Source: Salaquimonas sp. (lineage in GTDB: Bacteria > Pseudomonadota > Alphaproteobacteria > Rhizobiales > Rhizobiaceae). From it: DNA of 55,014 bases. Positions 7,859 through 15,684 of the stretch are shown here, piece by piece; within the stretch, counting starts at the first letter, position 1; each line of letters opens with the position of its first letter. The stretch covers positions 1 through 55,014 of the forward strand of contig JANQQM010000066.1 of NCBI GenBank assembly GCA_028289365.1, written 5' to 3'. The position numbers and the translations under genes were made by a program. The notes under the pieces were generated by a model. It was not told the origin of the DNA and searched no databases. It saw only the letters and a program-made list of their open reading frames with translations.

Positions 7859-8935
7859 ATGATGGAGTTGGACAGGCGACAGTTTTGCCTTGCCGCCGGT
7901 GTGAGCTTCCTTACGGCACTTTCCGCAAATGGCCGAGAGCGGTTTGAGAATGCAGATTCGCTGCTGGCGAGCGCTTATCGAGACAAAAGCGGAAACTACG
8001 GTATCGCGCTACTAGGTGATCGCGGGGATATCATTTGGCAGGAGATTTTGCCTGGCCGCGGTCATGCGATTGCGGCAAGCTTGCGCGCGCCATATAGCGT
8101 TGTCTTTGCCAGGCGCCCGGGCAATTTTGCGGTAGCCTTCGATCCAACCAGGCAAAAGGGCCAACAGCTGTTTCATTGTCCACCAGACCGGCACTTTTAT
8201 GGGCACGGAGAATTTTCGTCTGACGGTAATCTGCTCTTTGCCACCGAGAACGATTTCGAAAATGCGGTTGGGATCATTGGCATCTATGATGTACGCGATG
8301 GTTTCAGCAGAATTGGCGAATTCAAGAGCCATGGTATCGGCCCGCACGATGTCAAGCTGATGGATGATGGGATCACACTATGTGTCGCCAATGGTGGCAT
8401 AGAAACGCATCCCGATTTCGGGCGCGCAAAACTCAACATCGCGACCATGCAACCCTCAATCGCCCTAATCGATGTGAGGGATGGCAGCCTTATTGAATTA
8501 CATACCCTACCGTCGGAACTGCACCAACTTTCGACCCGGCACATGGATATTGCAGATGACGGTCAGGTCTGGATCGGCTGCCAATATGAGGGACCAAGGG
8601 TAGACCTGCCGCCCCTTATTCTAAAACTTCAGAAGGGAGCGAACCTCTCCCAGGTCGAACTGCCTGACAGCACCACTAGACGACTTGCAAACTACGTCGG
8701 CTCGATTTGCGCCAGCCAGGACCGCAATTCGATAATGGTAACCTCGCCAAAGGGGAACAGTGCAATAACGCTGGATGCGATTAGCGGAAGCGTTATCTCG
8801 ATATCTGAACAGCATGGGGTTTGCGGTGTGGCAAGCAGTCAGAGTGGTTGGGCATTATCATCTATGAACGGGGAGTTGAACGGAAAAACGACATCTCTGT
8901 ACTGGGATAACCACCTTACAAATGTACAAATTTAG
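7859..8935 (+). CDS. DUF1513 protein, Tat-exported
   Basis: A 358-residue protein with a twin-arginine signal (DRRQFCLAAGVSFLTALSA). The mature part has repeated beta-strand blades (GHGEFSSDGNLLFATENDF; GIGPHDVKLMDDGITLCVAN; HQLSTRHMDIADDGQVWIGC) that suggest a seven-bladed propeller, as expected for DUF1513. This family is found at the end of imelysin/DUF1111 operons; its biochemical role is unknown. Tat export suggests that it folds, perhaps with a cofactor, before reaching the periplasm. It is the last gene of the iron operon. I see no clear terminator after it. Confidence 0.85.
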   Translation: MMELDRRQFCLAAGVSFLTALSANGRERFENADSLLASAYRDKSGNYGIALLGDRGDIIWQEILPGRGHAIAASLRAPYSVVFARRPGNFAVAFDPTRQKGQQLFHCPPDRHFYGHGEFSSDGNLLFATENDFENAVGIIGIYDVRDGFSRIGEFKSHGIGPHDVKLMDDGITLCVANGGIETHPDFGRAKLNIATMQPSIALIDVRDGSLIELHTLPSELHQLSTRHMDIADDGQVWIGCQYEGPRVDLPPLILKLQKGANLSQVELPDSTTRRLANYVGSICASQDRNSIMVTSPKGNSAITLDAISGSVISISEQHGVCGVASSQSGWALSSMNGELNGKTTSLYWDNHLTNVQI

Positions 8936-9765
8936 ACCGTTTGATGGTTTTGCAATTGTCCGTTGCTGGCACTTTTCAGACATTAAACGTGTGTCGCTAC
9001 CGGAACATGCAAATGATGTTGTGATGTCTGCTTTGGGGAAATCGAGCTGGAGTTTTCGCTACTGCAGCAAATGTCAGCTCCCCCCCCAACACCAGGAGTT
9101 GGCTGCAATGCAGAAAATGTCCACATTGGGCCAAACCTGCCATTCTTGCGACTGATCAACGATGTCTGCTTACATCTAAGAACGGACATCATCACCCATC
9201 ACCGCAATCGCTTTATAAGACTCCACGCCCTATAACTGCAGCACAGAATTTCTGATAGTGTTTTTTGTGTGCCCCTTAATTCTATATTCTTGCTCAATCC
9301 CTGATGTTCCAAGAGATTTCCCTGTTCCTTGAATTAAATTCCCTGTTATGAAAAGTAGGGAATTTCATTCTAAACCACTGTAATTAATCAGTAATCTGGC
9401 TTTCTTCACACCAAAATCGTCGAAAATCCGCAAATTTCCCTGTTTTTTCCCTGTTAAACAGGGAAAATCAGTCCGAGACCCGTTCGCTCTCGACTGCCAG
9501 CACAGCCAACCACATTCGGAAATTCATACTAGTAGCCACTGCTTGGGAATAGCTGCGTGGTTTCAATGCGTTGTCACAGCGGCCCAAGATTTGAGACCGG
9601 ATTACGCCTGATATTGGCTCGTTATACAGTCTATCTAGCGAATACGTTAGTCTATAGTCATATCAGTAATGGGAATCTAACCCAGACTGGTAACAAGATA
9701 AGCTCATTTAGAATGGAAATCTGAAACCATGTATATTTGCCGATTAATAGCGACGAGCCAAATCC
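8936..9765. other. Long intergenic region with fossil repeats
   Basis: No convincing gene in 830 bp. The first part (about 8960-9200) holds fragments of a dispersed motif (GATGTCTGCTTT, ATGTCCACATTGGGCCAAA, GATGTCTGCTTACAT, GGACATCATCACCCATCACC) seen again near 20.76, 24.1 and 25.8 kb. The middle has TTCCCTGTT repeats. The last 150 bp should hold the promoter of the SDR gene at 9766; a direct repeat AGTCTAT occurs at 9628 and 9649, 21 bp apart. Confidence 0.5.
9317..9467. repeat. TTCCCTGTT repeat cluster ending in a perfect palindrome
   Basis: TTCCCTGTT occurs at 9318-9326, 9339-9347, 9436-9444 and 9447-9455, and in inverted form at 9457-9465. The last two form TTTTCCCTGTT-A-AACAGGGAAAA (9445-9467), a perfect 11-bp palindrome with a 1-nt centre. 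A partial inverted copy (GTAGGGAATTT) lies near 9355-9365. The role is unknown: protein-binding site, mobile-element end or remnant. Confidence 0.6.
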
Positions 9766-10581
9766 ATGAATCGAATTGACGGGAAATTTGCTGTAATCAC
9801 CGGCGGCACACAGGGTCTTGGTGCCAGCGTTGCGCGATTGTTTTCTGAAGCTGGCGCCGCTGGCATAGCAATCGTCGGGCGCGGATTGGAAAAAGGCGAG
9901 AAGGTTGCCAAGTCCATAACCGAGGAAGCCGGAATTCCAGTCAAAATGATAACCGCCGATCTCGCTGATATGGATGACGTCCTGAGGGTCATTCCCGAGG
10001 CGGATGGTCATTTTGGCCGGATAGACATACTCGTCAACGCGGCTGGGCTGACCGACCGCGGAAACATGCTGAACACCTCGCCTGAGCTCTTTGACCGGAT
10101 GTTTGCGGTAAACACGCGCGCGCCGTTCTTCCTGATGCAAGGCGCCATCAAGGTAATGGAACGTGAAGCTGTCGAAGGGCGTATCGTCAATATCGGCTCG
10201 ACTTCGGGCCATACAGGACAACCTTTTCTGGCGCCCTATGCGGCATCCAAGGGGGCGCTGTCGACTTTGACGCGCCATGCAGGCTACGCCTTGATGCGCA
10301 ATCGTATCCACGTCAACCAGCTGGATATCGGCTGGATGTCCTCGGACAACGAGCGGGAACTTCAGCTGAAGGAATCAGGAGACCCCACCTGGGAGGAGAA
10401 AGCGCGCAAGTCATTGCCTTTCGGGCGATTGCTTGATCCCGAAGAAGTCGCCCGTGCAGTCCTTTGGATGGCATCAGACGATAGCGGCATGTTGACCGGA
10501 GCGGTCGTTCAATTCGATCAGTCGGTCTGGGGCGGATATGACGGCCAGGCGCCAGCGCCCGCCAAGCCGCTTGAGGAATAG
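9766..10581 (+). CDS. SDR-family oxidoreductase
   Basis: A 271-residue classical short-chain dehydrogenase/reductase. The Rossmann motif TGGTQGLG sits near residues 13-20, NAAG near 86-89, the catalytic serine in IVNIGSTSGHTG and the Y-x-x-x-K pair in PYAASKGAL. The C-terminal WMASDDSGMLTGAVVQFDQSV closes the fold. It would oxidise a sugar, cyclitol or related alcohol with NAD(P). It is convergent with the LacI gene and may belong to the same catabolic function. The start has no strong Shine-Dalgarno site. Confidence 0.85.
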   Translation: MNRIDGKFAVITGGTQGLGASVARLFSEAGAAGIAIVGRGLEKGEKVAKSITEEAGIPVKMITADLADMDDVLRVIPEADGHFGRIDILVNAAGLTDRGNMLNTSPELFDRMFAVNTRAPFFLMQGAIKVMEREAVEGRIVNIGSTSGHTGQPFLAPYAASKGALSTLTRHAGYALMRNRIHVNQLDIGWMSSDNERELQLKESGDPTWEEKARKSLPFGRLLDPEEVARAVLWMASDDSGMLTGAVVQFDQSVWGGYDGQAPAPAKPLEE

Positions 10582-10630
10582 ATTTCGAAAATTGAAATCA
10601 CACGACTGGCAAAGTCGACTTGCTTACTCC

Positions 10631-11647
10631 TCATGGATCGCAATTGTACCTTGTGTGGACAAGAATTTGGGAATGTGCCGGATCCGGCGGGTTGAAGCTT
10701 CGCGTATCGCGGATGTATGCGGCAGCCCTGGCCAGCTCATCTGCAAAATTGTGGGAGATAACGTAATCCATGGTGCCTGCTTCCAACAGTGCACGCGATA
10801 TGGGAGTCAGTTCATGTCCGACAAAGATCGTTTTCTTTACATTTCGAAATTTCGCAAGTGCCTGGGCAACACCTCGATTGCCGCCAGATACATTGTAAAT
10901 GGCGTCAGGAACACCATGCTCGTCAAAATACCGGCCTAGCTGGTCGTAGGTGGTTTCCGGTTCGTCATCCGAGATCAGTCGTTCTTCAATCCGTAGATCC
11001 TGAAATTCTGTCCTGAGCGTTCGTCTGAAACCCATTTCGCGCTCTTGCTGACATCTAAAGGATACGCTCATGGCAATCAGTATCCGGCCAGATTGGCCTG
11101 AGCAGGCATGGCCTATCAGCTGGGCGGCAACACTCCCGGCAGCATATTGGTCGTTGCCGATATAGGCATTGCGTCTGGAACTTGGCAGGTCGGTCGTAAG
11201 GCAGACAACAGGAATGTTTTTGGCACGCAATTGACGCACGGCCTGATTAACGGCGGGATGCTCGTGAGCAACAAGCACAACGCCGTCGGCTTTCTTGCCT
11301 TCTTCAATGATCTGTCCTGAGAATTTGTCAGCTTCAAGCCTGCTGGTCCTTACGTAATGCCCAAACACCTGAACGCCTGGTTTGGTTCTGTTAACGCTTT
11401 CAACTGCAGCGGCCATCGCCTCATTGAAAGTGTCGCCCGACTCGCAATACAGGCGAATGTCCAGGGAAGCTAGATCAGAGCGATCTTCATTCGCCAGTTT
11501 CTCAAGCGCTTCTATGACGCGTTGGCGTGTCTGTTCCCTTACACCCGAACGGCCATTGAGGACGCGATCGACAGTGGCAGAACCTACCCGCGCGGCCTCG
11601 GCTATCGCCTGGATTGTCGGCCCTCTCCTTCGTTGCAATTCAGTCAT
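10631..11647 (-). CDS. LacI-family transcriptional regulator of the sugar/cyclitol operon
   Basis: A 338-residue regulator. The N-terminal helix-turn-helix reads TIQAIAEAARVGSATVDRVL, with the hinge-helix region that follows, and the rest is a periplasmic-binding-protein-like ligand domain (for example AYIGNDQYAAGSVAAQLIG and GHELTPISRALLEAGTMDYV). Ligand domains of this type bind a sugar or cyclitol that relieves repression. It is divergent from the dehydrogenase/ABC operon starting at 11863. The shared 215-bp region contains paired TTGATG-N7-CATCAA palindromes, one only 21 bp upstream of its own start, which suggests autoregulation. Confidence 0.9.
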   Translation of the reverse strand: MTELQRRRGPTIQAIAEAARVGSATVDRVLNGRSGVREQTRQRVIEALEKLANEDRSDLASLDIRLYCESGDTFNEAMAAAVESVNRTKPGVQVFGHYVRTSRLEADKFSGQIIEEGKKADGVVLVAHEHPAVNQAVRQLRAKNIPVVCLTTDLPSSRRNAYIGNDQYAAGSVAAQLIGHACSGQSGRILIAMSVSFRCQQEREMGFRRTLRTEFQDLRIEERLISDDEPETTYDQLGRYFDEHGVPDAIYNVSGGNRGVAQALAKFRNVKKTIFVGHELTPISRALLEAGTMDYVISHNFADELARAAAYIRDTRSFNPPDPAHSQILVHTRYNCDP

Positions 11648-11667
11648 TGTAAGAGCCTCAATCTCAG

Positions 11668-11688
11668 TTTGATGTACTTCACATCAAA
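11668..11688. promoter_or_regulatory. Probable LacI operator 1
   Basis: TTTGATGT-ACTTC-ACATCAAA is a perfect 8-bp inverted repeat. Its core TTGATG-N7-CATCAA recurs at 11750-11768. It lies 21 bp upstream of the LacI gene start. Confidence 0.6.
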
Positions 11689-11722
11689 ATGCGCTGCGAG
11701 TAGCGAATTATGTCCTTTTTCG

Positions 11723-11746
11723 CCAGAAATTTCATCACATTTCTGG
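11723..11746. promoter_or_regulatory. Third inverted repeat in the LacI/operon divergent region
   Basis: CCAGAAAT-TTCATCAC-ATTTCTGG has perfect 8-bp arms around an 8-bp centre. The sequence differs from the two flanking operators, so it may bind another protein or form a hairpin. Confidence 0.4.
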
Positions 11747-11749
11747 AAA

Positions 11750-11816
11750 TTGATGCAAATTACATCAAAATCTCCTCATCAAGATGCTTTGCTCATGTGA
11801 CTGACGCAGATATTGT
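11750..11816 (+). promoter_or_regulatory. LacI operator 2 and operon promoter
   Basis: TTGATG-CAAATTA-CATCAA (11750-11768) has the same arms and the same 7-bp spacing as operator 1. TTGCTC (11789-11794) and TATTGT (11811-11816), 16 bp apart, are a plausible sigma70-type promoter just downstream. The two operators are about 82 bp apart (start to start), close to eight helical turns, which would allow looping. Confidence 0.5.
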
Positions 11817-11862
11817 TCAGTCGTAAATGGGAGGAGCGCCAGGTCATTTGGCGCCAAGAGAA

Positions 11863-12885
11863 ATGACGATCAGAATTGCAGTAATTGGTGCCGGAATAAT
11901 GGGCACCGATCATGCCCGTATCATTGCCGAGGACCTGCCAGGCGCAACGCTTCAGGTCGTTTGCGACATCTCGGAGGAGCAATCACGCAGCTTGGCAGAC
12001 GAATGTGGTGCTGTGGATTCGGAGACCGACGCAAATGCGGTCATTGAACGTGAAGATGTCGACGCAGTTCTGATTGCCAGCACTGATGACACGCATGCCG
12101 ATTTAGCGATCGCCTCGATATCCGCAGGTAAACCGGTTTTATGCGAGAAACCACTGGCATCAACAGCCAGGGACTGTCTGCAGGTAGTCACCCTTGAATC
12201 CAGATTGGAACAACCGCTGCTGCAACTCGGATTCATGCGGCGATTTGACAAGTCTTATCATGAAATGCGTCAGACATTGGAAGAAGGCGTAATGGGCCGT
12301 CCGCTGATGATGCACAATTTCCATCGCAATGTGGTCAGTCCAGGCTCCTGGTTTACCAGCGACATGGCGATAACGAATTCTGCTTCCCATGAATTCGACA
12401 TTGCCCGTTATGTTCTTGGTTGCGAATACACAAGCATCTCGGTGTCGACACCGCGTCGCAGTGATGATCAGGCCGCACCTGTCATGATGGTGCTGGAAAC
12501 TTCCGACGGCCAATTGGTCAATATTGAGGTCAATAACAATGCTGCCTATGGCTATGATGTCCGCAGCGAGCTGGTATGCGAAAAGGGATCGGTTCATCTG
12601 ATATCCGAATCTGCCGCGCGATACGACCTGGATTTTCAATCTACTGAACGTTATCCCGCAGATTGGCGCCCTAGATTCGCCGAAGCATACCGGCTCCAGA
12701 ACAAGGCCTGGATAAACGCAATCAATACAGGTCAGCCCTCGAAGATTGCCGCGAATTCCTGGGACGGCTATTGCGCCGCTATCGCGGCGGAGGCAGGCGT
12801 TCGGTCGCTCACGGAAGGCACACGGGTAGCCGTCGAAATGGAAGAGGAACCCGCCTTCTACCGGCTTCTCAAGGAGGCGGCATGA
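11863..12885 (+). CDS. Gfo/Idh/MocA-family NAD(P)-dependent dehydrogenase
   Basis: A protein of about 340 residues. The N-terminal Rossmann fold begins MTIRIAVIGAGIMGTDHARI (GxGxxG) and has the family signature CEKPLA. The C-terminal alpha/beta domain carries GFMRRFDKSY and the catalytic-type stretch ASHEFDIARYVLG. These enzymes oxidise a ring or sugar hydroxyl to a ketone. I chose ATG 11863 over 11827 because homology starts there; GGGAGGAG at 11828-11835 is probably upstream leader. It is first in the operon, and its stop overlaps the next start (ATGA). Confidence 0.88.
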   Translation: MTIRIAVIGAGIMGTDHARIIAEDLPGATLQVVCDISEEQSRSLADECGAVDSETDANAVIEREDVDAVLIASTDDTHADLAIASISAGKPVLCEKPLASTARDCLQVVTLESRLEQPLLQLGFMRRFDKSYHEMRQTLEEGVMGRPLMMHNFHRNVVSPGSWFTSDMAITNSASHEFDIARYVLGCEYTSISVSTPRRSDDQAAPVMMVLETSDGQLVNIEVNNNAAYGYDVRSELVCEKGSVHLISESAARYDLDFQSTERYPADWRPRFAEAYRLQNKAWINAINTGQPSKIAANSWDGYCAAIAAEAGVRSLTEGTRVAVEMEEEPAFYRLLKEAA

Positions 12886-13841
12886 AACTGGGTTTCGTCT
12901 CCGACAGCCTGGCCAATATGGCCTTCGATGAGATGCTCGATAACGCGGCAAACATGGGAGTGAGCGGTGTCGAGATCAATACCGGCGGTTGGTCGACAGC
13001 ACCGCATTTCGACCTTGCGGAAATGAAGTCAAGCGCAGATGCACGAAGGAATTTCCTGCGGGAATTCGAAAGCCGGCAGCTTGAAATCATCAGCCTCAAT
13101 GCGAATGGTAATCCGCTGCATCCCGCAGACTCAAAGCAGGACGAGTGTCTGAGAGATACAATCCGCTTGGCGGGTGAACTTGGAATAGGAACCGTTTGTG
13201 CCATGTCGGGCCTGCCCGCCGGAAGTTCGACGGACAGAATGCCGAACTGGGTGGTGTCATCATGGCCGCCCGAGACAAAGGATATCCTGCGTTACCAGTG
13301 GGAGGATGTCCTTTTGCCATACTGGCGTGGAATATCCGAACTGGCCAGTGAGTGTGGCGTAAAACGCATCGCACTGGAACTCCATGGAAATCAATGTGTT
13401 TACAATGTCCCGACCCTCCTGGGACTACGCGAGGCGATCGGGCCGGTGATTGGTGCCAATCTCGATCCCTCGCATCTATTTTGGATGGGTGCAGACCCGC
13501 TGATTGCCGCTGAAACGTTAGGAGATGCAATCTATCATGTTCACGCTAAGGACACGTTACTGAACGCGCCAGTCCAGGCGAATACAAGCTTACTCGAGAA
13601 TGGCAGTTTGAACGACATTCCGGCGCGAAGCTGGAGTTATGTCACTTTGGGTTTCGGACATGGCGAAGAGTGGTGGCGCCGGTTCTGTTATCGACTTAAG
13701 ATGGCTGGCTATGATGGCTGGTTGAGTATTGAACATGAAGATGTTCTGCTTAACAGTCTTGAAGGCTTGCAAAAATCCGTGTCACTGTTGAAGGATATTC
13801 TACCTGTCAACCAGAGCGATTTTGCGCCGCAGGCCATCTAG
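12882..13841 (+). CDS. Sugar phosphate isomerase/epimerase-like TIM-barrel protein
   Basis: A 319-residue protein of the xylose-isomerase-like TIM-barrel superfamily. It starts MKLGFVSDSLANM and carries metal-site type motifs at strand ends: ALELHGNQ, GANLDPSHLFW, YHVHAKDT and LSIEHED. Relatives include inosose isomerase/dehydratase (IolI, IolE) and enzymes that epimerise or cleave 3-keto sugars. The start overlaps the dehydrogenase stop by four bases (ATGA) behind AAGGAGG. Pairing a Gfo/Idh dehydrogenase with such a barrel fits a keto-intermediate pathway. Confidence 0.85.
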   Translation: MKLGFVSDSLANMAFDEMLDNAANMGVSGVEINTGGWSTAPHFDLAEMKSSADARRNFLREFESRQLEIISLNANGNPLHPADSKQDECLRDTIRLAGELGIGTVCAMSGLPAGSSTDRMPNWVVSSWPPETKDILRYQWEDVLLPYWRGISELASECGVKRIALELHGNQCVYNVPTLLGLREAIGPVIGANLDPSHLFWMGADPLIAAETLGDAIYHVHAKDTLLNAPVQANTSLLENGSLNDIPARSWSYVTLGFGHGEEWWRRFCYRLKMAGYDGWLSIEHEDVLLNSLEGLQKSVSLLKDILPVNQSDFAPQAI

Positions 13842-13854
13842 GGAGGGATATTGA

Positions 13855-14595
13855 ATGAGTTTGATCGAACTGAACGGCATCACTAAGAGCTTCGGCGCAA
13901 TTCATGCGCTGAACGGTGTCGATCTGTCGATATCACCCGGAGAGGCTGTTGGTCTTATGGGCGATAATGGCGCTGGCAAATCGACGCTGATGAAAGTGAT
14001 TGCCGGAAACTATCCTCCGACGGCAGGCACAATAAAAATTGAGGGCGAGGAAGTTCAGTTCAGCCAACCCGTAGATGCCCGCAATGCCGGTATTGAGATT
14101 GTCTACCAGGACCTGGCGCTTTGCGACAATCTGACCGCGGGCGCCAATGTGTTTCTTGGTCGGGAAATGAAGAAGCGTTTTGGTCCCATTTCAATGCTGG
14201 ATTATTCGTCAATGTACCGGCGTGCCGGCGAATTATTTTCGGAATTGAAATCTGAAACGCGCCCACGTGATTTGGTTCGCCAGATGTCGGGAGGTCAGCG
14301 GCAGGCGGTAGCAATTGCACGTACACGGCTTTCAGATCCGAAGCTTGTTCTTATGGATGAACCGACCGCGGCGATATCTGTCAGGCAGGTAGCTGAAGTT
14401 TTGGCGCTCATCAAACGTCTGAAGGATACCGGTCATGCAGTGATCCTGGTCAGTCACCGCATGCCGGACGTGTTCGAGGTTTGCGACCGCGTGGCGGTAC
14501 TTCGTCGCGGCACCAAGGTGGCCGACAAGAATATCAAGGAAACGAGCCCGGAGGAAGTTACGGGCCTAATAATCGGGGCGATAGAGGCAGCATGA
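13855..14595 (+). CDS. Sugar ABC transporter, ATP-binding subunit (single domain)
   Basis: A 246-residue ATPase with Walker A GDNGAGKST, Q-loop YQDLALCDNLT, ABC signature MSGGQRQAVAIAR, Walker B LVLMDEPTAA and the switch histidine in ILVSHRM. It is a single-domain protein like FrcA, not the duplicated ~500-residue type of RbsA or MglA, so a homodimer is expected. GGGAGGGA precedes the ATG. It overlaps the permease start by four bases (ATGA) and powers uptake of the operon's substrate. Confidence 0.92.
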   Translation: MSLIELNGITKSFGAIHALNGVDLSISPGEAVGLMGDNGAGKSTLMKVIAGNYPPTAGTIKIEGEEVQFSQPVDARNAGIEIVYQDLALCDNLTAGANVFLGREMKKRFGPISMLDYSSMYRRAGELFSELKSETRPRDLVRQMSGGQRQAVAIARTRLSDPKLVLMDEPTAAISVRQVAEVLALIKRLKDTGHAVILVSHRMPDVFEVCDRVAVLRRGTKVADKNIKETSPEEVTGLIIGAIEAA

Positions 14596-15641
14596 CCGAC
14601 ACCATTCAAAACGGACAGGAAAAGTCCGCGCAAAATTCGAACGTCGATCACGCAGCCATCGATGACAGCATCACGCTGCGCCAGGAAGTATCCGGATTTG
14701 GTGCGGTTATCCGCACGCAGCCTTTTTGGGTTTTCATGGCGATCCTGGCAATTGGGCTTGTCATGACCTTCGTCTCGGATGCGTTCCTGACCGAACGCAA
14801 CATGTTCAATATTACGAGAAACTTCGCTTTCTTTGGGATAATGGCGCTTGGTATGTCGGCGGTCATTTGTACTGCTGGCATCGATCTTTCGGTCGGTTCA
14901 CTTCTGGGGCTATGTGCCATTACACTCGGACTCACGATGCAGGCCGGATGGGGCATAGAAGCCGGTTTCGTTGTCTGCATGTTGACCGCAGCAATCGTCG
15001 GCCTGATCAATGGGATATTGATCGCCTATCTGAAAATGGCGCCATTCGTGGTCACACTTGGTATGCTCGCAATGGCTCGTTCGATCGCCATGGTGATTTC
15101 CGACAACAAGATGATCTATGATTTCGGTCCGGATATGGACTTGTTCGAATGGATCGGCGGCGAAAGCATGCTTGGTGTTCCCAATGTTGTCTGGGTTCTG
15201 ATTATCTTGACTGCCGTGTTCTGGTGGGTTTGGCGTTATTCGACCTGGGGTCGTTGGGTAATAGCCATCGGCGGCAATCCGCAAGCTGCAAAGCTGGCCG
15301 GTATTCCAGTCGAAAGAATGATCGTATCGGTCTACGTGGTGTGTTCAATGTGCACCGGATTGGCGGCATTCATGTTCATTGGATATACGGGTTCCGCTAC
15401 CAATGGCATGGGTGTTACTTACGAACTAAACGTCATCGCCGCTACCGTGATTGGTGGTGCAAATCTGATGGGGGGCGTTGTCTACGCGCTCGGCGCGCCG
15501 ATCGGCGCAGCACTGGTCGAGCTAATCCGAAACTCCCTGCTGCTTGCCGGTATCCCGGCTCTCTGGCAGCAGTTCTTTGTGGGTCTGTTCCTCATCCTTG
15601 CGGTGTTACTCGAACAGATCCGCAATCGCGGCGGAAAGTGA
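14592..15641 (+). CDS. Sugar ABC transporter permease (FrcC/RbsC type)
   Basis: A 349-residue inner-membrane protein with a polar N-terminus of about 45 residues followed by roughly 8-10 hydrophobic helices. The RbsC-type stretch GMSAVICTAGIDLSVGSLLG is clear, as are GVTYELNVIAATVIGGANLMGG and the C-terminal FFVGLFLILAVLLEQIR. The start is chosen at the ATGA overlap with the ATPase. It forms the channel for the substrate delivered by the binding protein encoded next. Confidence 0.92.
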   Translation: MTDTIQNGQEKSAQNSNVDHAAIDDSITLRQEVSGFGAVIRTQPFWVFMAILAIGLVMTFVSDAFLTERNMFNITRNFAFFGIMALGMSAVICTAGIDLSVGSLLGLCAITLGLTMQAGWGIEAGFVVCMLTAAIVGLINGILIAYLKMAPFVVTLGMLAMARSIAMVISDNKMIYDFGPDMDLFEWIGGESMLGVPNVVWVLIILTAVFWWVWRYSTWGRWVIAIGGNPQAAKLAGIPVERMIVSVYVVCSMCTGLAAFMFIGYTGSATNGMGVTYELNVIAATVIGGANLMGGVVYALGAPIGAALVELIRNSLLLAGIPALWQQFFVGLFLILAVLLEQIRNRGGK

Positions 15642-15684
15642 GCCGCCGTAGTGTACTCTTCAAAATCCACAGGGAGGTAGTATC

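Noticed and set aside
9317-9467. CRISPR array
   Set aside because: The repeated unit is only 9-10 bp and spacing is irregular (11 to about 97 bp), so it does not fit CRISPR.
9445-9467. Terminator for the DUF1513 gene
   Set aside because: It lies more than 500 bp after the stop and is not followed by a T run.
9658-10311. 217-codon minus-strand frame over the SDR gene
   Set aside because: The opposite strand has a complete SDR with all catalytic motifs; the antisense product has none.
12160-12951. 263-codon minus-strand frame over the first Gfo/Idh gene
   Set aside because: Antisense shadow of a clearly recognisable dehydrogenase.
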